Origin: Bacillota bacterium
GTDB taxonomy: Bacteria; Bacillota; Clostridia; Christensenellales; SZUA-584
Assembly (NCBI GenBank): GCA_023436525.1
Contig: JAEZIW010000052.1
Span: forward strand, 1 to 9,019
Length of the DNA stretch: 9,019 nucleotides
Direction: 5' to 3'
Below, piece by piece: positions 5,549-9,019 of this stretch; within the stretch, counting starts at the first letter, position 1, and every line of letters begins with the position of its first letter. Made by a program: the position numbers and the translations under genes. The notes under the pieces were generated by a model that ran no database searches, was not told where the DNA came from, and saw only the letters and a program-made list of their open reading frames with translations.

Positions 5549-5860
5549 CTACTGGATGTACAAGACGGAAACCGATAGGAAAATGATCAACAGGGAACAC
5601 AGTATCAAGCTGGCCTTGGAGAAAAAGCCGGATATATTTCTTTTGGCAATCACTATGGCTGCAATCAGTATCGGGATGCTGAAAAAAGGAGTCAGATGGA
5701 TTCCGGAATCCGCAGACGTCCACAGGGGAATTCCGATCATGGCTAATATATAGTCTCCAAGGCACGGGCTTTCAAAGTAAGACACGCTCCATGCCGCAGC
5801 AACGGCTGCCAGCCCGAATGAAACGGCGCTCAATGCATGGCTTTTTTTTATTTTATCCAT
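5549..5860 (-). CDS. Small membrane protein of unknown function
   Basis: I do not recognise this 103-residue protein. After a basic start (MDKIKKSH) it has hydrophobic segments at about residues 9-28, 33-47, 58-73 and 82-102, so three or four membrane helices are likely. No catalytic or ligand motif is visible. The ATG at 5860 is preceded on the minus strand by GGAGG (5875-5871) at 10 nt, which supports a real gene over the overlapping frame on the other strand. It is convergent with the GyrI-like gene (19 nt between stops) and divergent from glgB, with which it shares an upstream region of about 240 bp. A role in glycogen metabolism is not implied. Confidence 0.7.
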   Translation of the reverse strand: MDKIKKSHALSAVSFGLAAVAAAWSVSYFESPCLGDYILAMIGIPLWTSADSGIHLTPFFSIPILIAAIVIAKRNISGFFSKASLILCSLLIIFLSVSVLYIQ

Positions 5861-5883
5861 GGTGTTACGGCCTCCGTCTAAAG

Positions 5884-5896
5884 CTTTCGTCGAAAG
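5884..5896. promoter_or_regulatory. Perfect 13-bp palindrome between the membrane protein gene and glgB
   Basis: CTTTCG (5884-5889), a central T, and CGAAAG (5891-5896) form a perfect inverted repeat. It lies about 10 nt upstream of the ribosome binding site of the minus-strand membrane protein gene, in the divergent control region. It may be an operator or an RNA hairpin; no regulator can be assigned. Confidence 0.35.
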
Positions 5897-5954
5897 TTAA
5901 TGACCAATCAATATATTATCACAATACCCTCTCAACCGATATTGTTTATGATCA

Positions 5955-5984
5955 TTTAATATGGTTTTCAACGAGACATATAAT
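5955..5984 (+). promoter_or_regulatory. Candidate promoter of the glg operon
   Basis: A perfect -10 box TATAAT (5979-5984) is preceded at 18 bp by a weak -35-like TTTAAT (5955-5960). Transcription would start near 5991 and give a leader of about 108 nt before the glgB start at 6100. The weak -35 box suggests dependence on an activator, but no operator is recognised. Confidence 0.5.
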
Positions 5985-6099
5985 GTTATTTTGCATTACT
6001 GTAAAAAAGGGAAAAGGTTTATATGAGTCGAATACTAATGCAAACGAATTTGAGTGTCGGCTTGCTTAAATGGTCGGTGATAAACCCGGGGGTGTTGCG

Positions 6100-8016
6100 A
6101 TGCACGAACAAAACGACTGTATCGATTATAATGAAATTTACCTCTTTAATATCGGAGAAGCGCAACAGGCTTATGCCGTGTTCGGCTGTCATTACATACC
6201 TGAAGTTAACGCGCATCGGTTTGTGGTTTATGCACCCAATGCAAGAATGGTCAGCGTCGTCGGTGATTTCAACAAATGGGATTCGTCGGCAAACCCGATG
6301 GAGAAAAAGCCTCAGGGCATTTACATAGCTTTTGTATCCGGGCTGTGTGACGGCGATACCTATAAGTATTGCATCGAAGGGTACGACGGGAGAATCGTTT
6401 ACAAGGCAGACCCATTTGCGTTTCATGCGGAGGTGCGCCCCGCAACAGCGTCAAAGGTCTGGTCTCTTGACGGTTACACCTGGCGGGATACCGCGTATTT
6501 GGAAAACAGAAAGCAGCTTGACGTGCTGCGTCGTCCGATGAGCATCTATGAAATGCATTTGGGATCGTGGCGCACGAAAGACGGCTATGATTACCCGAAC
6601 CTCAGAGAGGTGGCCGATGAGCTCAGCGATTATTTAAACGACATGGGCTACACGCATGTGGAGCTGCTGCCCATATCAGAGCACCCGTTCGACGGATCGT
6701 GGGGCTATCAGGTGACAGGCTTTTACGCGGTGACCAGCCGATACGGCACCCCGCAGGATTATATGTATTTTGTGGACACCATGCACAAAAAGGGCATCGG
6801 TGTGATTGTCGACTGGGTGCCTGCTCATTTTCCGAAGGATGAGCACGGTCTGGCGCATTTCGACGGCACCTGCCTTTTTGAGCACCAAAACCCGATGCAG
6901 GCCAACCATCCGCAATGGGGTACGCTGATATTCAACTATTCTCGTCCCGAGGTGGTCAGCTTTCTCGTGTCCAGCGCGATGATGCTTTTTGACGTGTATC
7001 ATATCGACGGTATTCGCGTGGACGCGGTGACGTCGATGCTGTATTTGGACTACGCGAGAAACGCAGGGGAATACGTCCCGAACGAGCATGGCGGCAATAT
7101 CGACCTGCATGCCGTCGCTTTTTTAAAAAAGCTCAACGCCGTCGTCCTCACCCGCTACCCGGGCACGGTCACGATTGCCGAAGAATCCACCTCGTACCCA
7201 AAGGTGACGCAGCCGCCATATGAAGACGGCCTCGGGTTTGTTTTTAAATGGAATATGGGATTCATGCACGATACGCTCAACTATATGTCGATGGATCATT
7301 TTTTTCGGCAGTTCCATCACCACAAGATGACATTTTCTCTGCACTACACGTTTACCGAGAACTTCATACTGCCATACTCTCATGATGAGGTGGTTCACGG
7401 TAAAAAGTCGCTGCTGAACAAGATGTTCGGCACCTATGACGAGAAATTCGCTTCACTGCGTACGCTGCTTTCTTTCATGTTTGCGCATCCGGGCAAAAAA
7501 CTGATGTTTATGGGCTGCGAATTTGGTCAATTTATAGAGTGGGATTATCAAAAACAGTTGGACTGGTTTTTGCTCGATTATGAACGGCACGAACAAACGC
7601 AGCGTTTCGTGAAGGAATTGAACGCATTCTACAAAAGCCGCCCGGCTCTGTATGAAATTGACGACAGCTGGGACGGATTTGAGTGGCTCAATGTGCACGA
7701 GGCGCAAAGAAGCGCTCTATGCTTTATGCGTCGTCCGGCGAAAGATGCGGCATATCGCTGCGTCTGCGCGTTTAACTTCACACCGATAGAAATCGCGCAA
7801 TACACCATCGGTTTGCCGGGACCCGGCGAACTTAAAAAGGTGTTCTCGTGCGACGAGAAAAGATTTGGCGGCGAAGCCCGTGAGTACGCCGCGCCCACGG
7901 TTGTGAAGGAAGAATTTGCGGGGCATCCGTACCGGGCCGAAGTCTCTCTGCCGCCGTTATCTGCCGTGTTTTATGATTTCATCGATGTAGCTTTCAAACG
8001 AGGTAAAGACGTATGA
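6100..8016 (+). CDS. glgB: 1,4-alpha-glucan (glycogen) branching enzyme
   Basis: The enzyme cuts an alpha-1,4-glucan chain and rejoins it through an alpha-1,6 bond, creating branches in glycogen in the cytoplasm. From ATG 6100 it has 638 residues, usual for Bacillota forms, which lack the extra N-terminal module of the 728-residue E. coli enzyme. Residues ~38-110 are a CBM48 module (RFVVYAPNA, VVGDFNKWD). The GH13 barrel follows with YEMHLGSW, WGYQVTGFYA and VIVDWVPAHF. The catalytic set is Asp308 in GIRVDAV, Glu361 in IAEEST and Asp429 in YSHDEVVHGK; spacings of 53 and 68 residues equal those between Asp405, Glu458 and Asp526 of E. coli GlgB. The C-terminal beta domain ends with LPPLSAVFYDF. 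GGGGGTG (6087-6093) is 6 nt before ATG 6100; an in-frame ATG at 6070 has no such site. It overlaps glgC by 4 nt. Confidence 0.97.
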   Translation: MHEQNDCIDYNEIYLFNIGEAQQAYAVFGCHYIPEVNAHRFVVYAPNARMVSVVGDFNKWDSSANPMEKKPQGIYIAFVSGLCDGDTYKYCIEGYDGRIVYKADPFAFHAEVRPATASKVWSLDGYTWRDTAYLENRKQLDVLRRPMSIYEMHLGSWRTKDGYDYPNLREVADELSDYLNDMGYTHVELLPISEHPFDGSWGYQVTGFYAVTSRYGTPQDYMYFVDTMHKKGIGVIVDWVPAHFPKDEHGLAHFDGTCLFEHQNPMQANHPQWGTLIFNYSRPEVVSFLVSSAMMLFDVYHIDGIRVDAVTSMLYLDYARNAGEYVPNEHGGNIDLHAVAFLKKLNAVVLTRYPGTVTIAEESTSYPKVTQPPYEDGLGFVFKWNMGFMHDTLNYMSMDHFFRQFHHHKMTFSLHYTFTENFILPYSHDEVVHGKKSLLNKMFGTYDEKFASLRTLLSFMFAHPGKKLMFMGCEFGQFIEWDYQKQLDWFLLDYERHEQTQRFVKELNAFYKSRPALYEIDDSWDGFEWLNVHEAQRSALCFMRRPAKDAAYRCVCAFNFTPIEIAQYTIGLPGPGELKKVFSCDEKRFGGEAREYAAPTVVKEEFAGHPYRAEVSLPPLSAVFYDFIDVAFKRGKDV

Positions 8017-9019
8017 CAAACAAGAAAAAGTGTATTGCAATGCTGCTTGCGGGCGGGCAGGGGTCGCGCCTTGGGGTGCTGACCAAAACGCGCGCAAAAC
8101 CGGCCGTACCGTATGGCGGGAAATACAAAATTATTGATTTTACGCTGTCGAACTGCACCAATTCGGGCATCGATACGGTTGGCGTTTTAACGCAGTATCA
8201 GCCGCTCGAGCTGAACGCTTATATCAGCACAGGCGCCCCGTGGGATCTTGACAGCAACACGGGCGGCGTTTATATTCTGCCGCCATATGTCAAATCGGGT
8301 CTCAGTCAATGGTATTCGGGCACAGCCAACGCCATTTATCAAAATACGTTTTTTATAGACCAATACAATCCGGATTATCTGCTGGTGCTGGGCGGCGACC
8401 ATATCTATAAGATGGATTACAGCGCCATGCTCAAGTACCATATACAAACCGAGGCTGACGCAACCATCGCAGTCATTGAGGTGCCGCCGGAAGAAGCGCC
8501 TCGTTACGGCATTATGAACACAGACGATATGGGCCGCGTTATCGAATTTCAGGAGAAGCCAAAGGTGCCAAAGAGCAATCTTGCGTCAATGGGCATCTAC
8601 ATATTCAACTGGAAAAAGGCAAGGACATACCTTCGCGATGATAATGATGACCCGAATTCCAACAACGATTTCGGACAAGACATTATTCCAAAGATGCTGA
8701 ACGCGGGAGAGATGCTATTTGCTTACCGGTTCAAAGGTTATTGGAAGGATGTCGGAACGCTGCAAAGCCTTTGGGACGCGAACATGGAACTGCTTGGGGA
8801 CGACGAGTTGAATTTGCACGACCCCTCATGGAAGGTGTTTTCCAAGAACCCGAATCAGCCGCCGCATTATGTGGGTACCGACGGCGTGATTAAAACGAGC
8901 CTTGTATCCGAGGGCTGCCAGATATACGGCACGGTGGAGCACTGTGTGCTGTTCCCTGAGGTTACCATCGCCAAAGGGGCCTATGTGCGCGACAGCATCA
9001 TCATGCAAAACACCGTTGT
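8013..9019 (+). CDS. glgC: Glucose-1-phosphate adenylyltransferase, partial (3' end outside window)
   Basis: The enzyme converts glucose-1-phosphate and ATP to ADP-glucose and pyrophosphate, the regulated first step of bacterial glycogen synthesis. The 335 visible residues show the nucleotide-binding loop LAGGQGSRL (12-20), AKPAVPYGGKYKIIDF (28-43), SGDH-like GGDHIYKMDY with Asp129, the sugar-phosphate motif EKP (181-183), SNLASMGIYIFNW, GYWKDVGT and the start of the C-terminal beta-helix (EGCQIYG, VLFPEVTI). Family members are about 380-430 residues, so some 50-90 are missing beyond the window. ATG 8013 overlaps the glgB stop as ATGA, with GAGG (8000-8003) inside glgB, so translation is coupled. 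The sequence is close to the Bacillus GlgC type. In clostridia and bacilli glgD and/or glgA usually follow, but this cannot be seen here. Confidence 0.97.
   Translation, partial: MTNKKKCIAMLLAGGQGSRLGVLTKTRAKPAVPYGGKYKIIDFTLSNCTNSGIDTVGVLTQYQPLELNAYISTGAPWDLDSNTGGVYILPPYVKSGLSQWYSGTANAIYQNTFFIDQYNPDYLLVLGGDHIYKMDYSAMLKYHIQTEADATIAVIEVPPEEAPRYGIMNTDDMGRVIEFQEKPKVPKSNLASMGIYIFNWKKARTYLRDDNDDPNSNNDFGQDIIPKMLNAGEMLFAYRFKGYWKDVGTLQSLWDANMELLGDDELNLHDPSWKVFSKNPNQPPHYVGTDGVIKTSLVSEGCQIYGTVEHCVLFPEVTIAKGAYVRDSIIMQNTV

Noticed and set aside
5532..5753. Open frame on the plus strand, 73 codons
   Set aside because: It starts with GTG and lacks a good ribosome binding site; the minus-strand frame over the same DNA has a proper membrane-protein pattern and a GGAGG site.
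6070..6072. Upstream in-frame ATG for glgB
   Set aside because: It has no Shine-Dalgarno sequence, whereas ATG 6100 has GGGGGTG at 6 nt and gives the usual family length.
6023..6328. Open frame on the plus strand, 101 codons, running into glgB in another frame
   Set aside because: It overlaps the glgB coding region out of frame and its residues look like a frame shadow. An AAGG upstream of its ATG is the only support for a leader peptide.

Overview
The window looks like the chromosome of a Gram-positive, probably clostridial (Bacillota), bacterium. The reasons are the near-consensus Shine-Dalgarno sequences (for example AAGGAGGTGAT at 188), the GntR/YtrA-type regulator coupled to an ABC transporter, a MerR regulator with a TipAS domain, and a glgB-glgC pair whose proteins resemble the Bacillus/Clostridium forms rather than the enterobacterial ones. 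Base composition appears intermediate by eye. No rRNA, tRNA, CRISPR array, prophage or recognisable transposase was seen.

Region 1 (1-2176, + strand) starts with an AT-rich leader holding a 12-bp inverted repeat. A strong promoter (138-166) with an overlapping imperfect palindrome follows. Then comes a three-gene operon: a short GntR-family repressor (GTG start at 202), an ABC ATPase overlapping it by 14 nt, and a six-helix membrane protein that is probably the permease. The palindrome is the likely autoregulatory operator.

Region 2 (2173-3389, - strand) is a convergent gene for a membrane-anchored diguanylate cyclase. It has an intact GGEEF active site and an RxxD inhibitory site. Its stop codon interlocks with that of the permease, and it has its own promoter at 3360-3389.

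Region 3 (3346-4315) holds a lone 68-residue heavy-metal-associated (CopZ-like) protein, followed by about 440 bp of non-coding sequence with repeated short motifs and a second long-loop inverted repeat (4144-4235).

Region 4 (4264-5113) is a MerR/TipA-type drug-sensing regulator. A perfect palindrome sits in the 19-bp spacer of its promoter, a well-formed internal ribosome binding site could yield the effector-binding domain alone (as known for TipAL/TipAS), and a strong intrinsic terminator closes the unit.

Region 5 (5191-5860) holds a short GyrI-like effector-binding protein that lacks the first half of that domain, and a convergent small membrane protein of unknown function.

Region 6 (5955-9019) is the start of a glycogen operon. 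It contains glgB (branching enzyme, catalytic residues intact) and, overlapping by 4 nt, glgC (ADP-glucose pyrophosphorylase), cut by the window end. GlgC makes ADP-glucose and GlgB introduces alpha-1,6 branches; glycogen synthase probably lies downstream, outside the window.

Nothing here is clearly a new multi-gene system. The most interesting points are the possible dual translation product of the MerR/TipAS gene, the paired regulatory palindromes, and the unexplained inverted repeats in non-coding DNA. All assignments come from reading the sequence; no database search was run.
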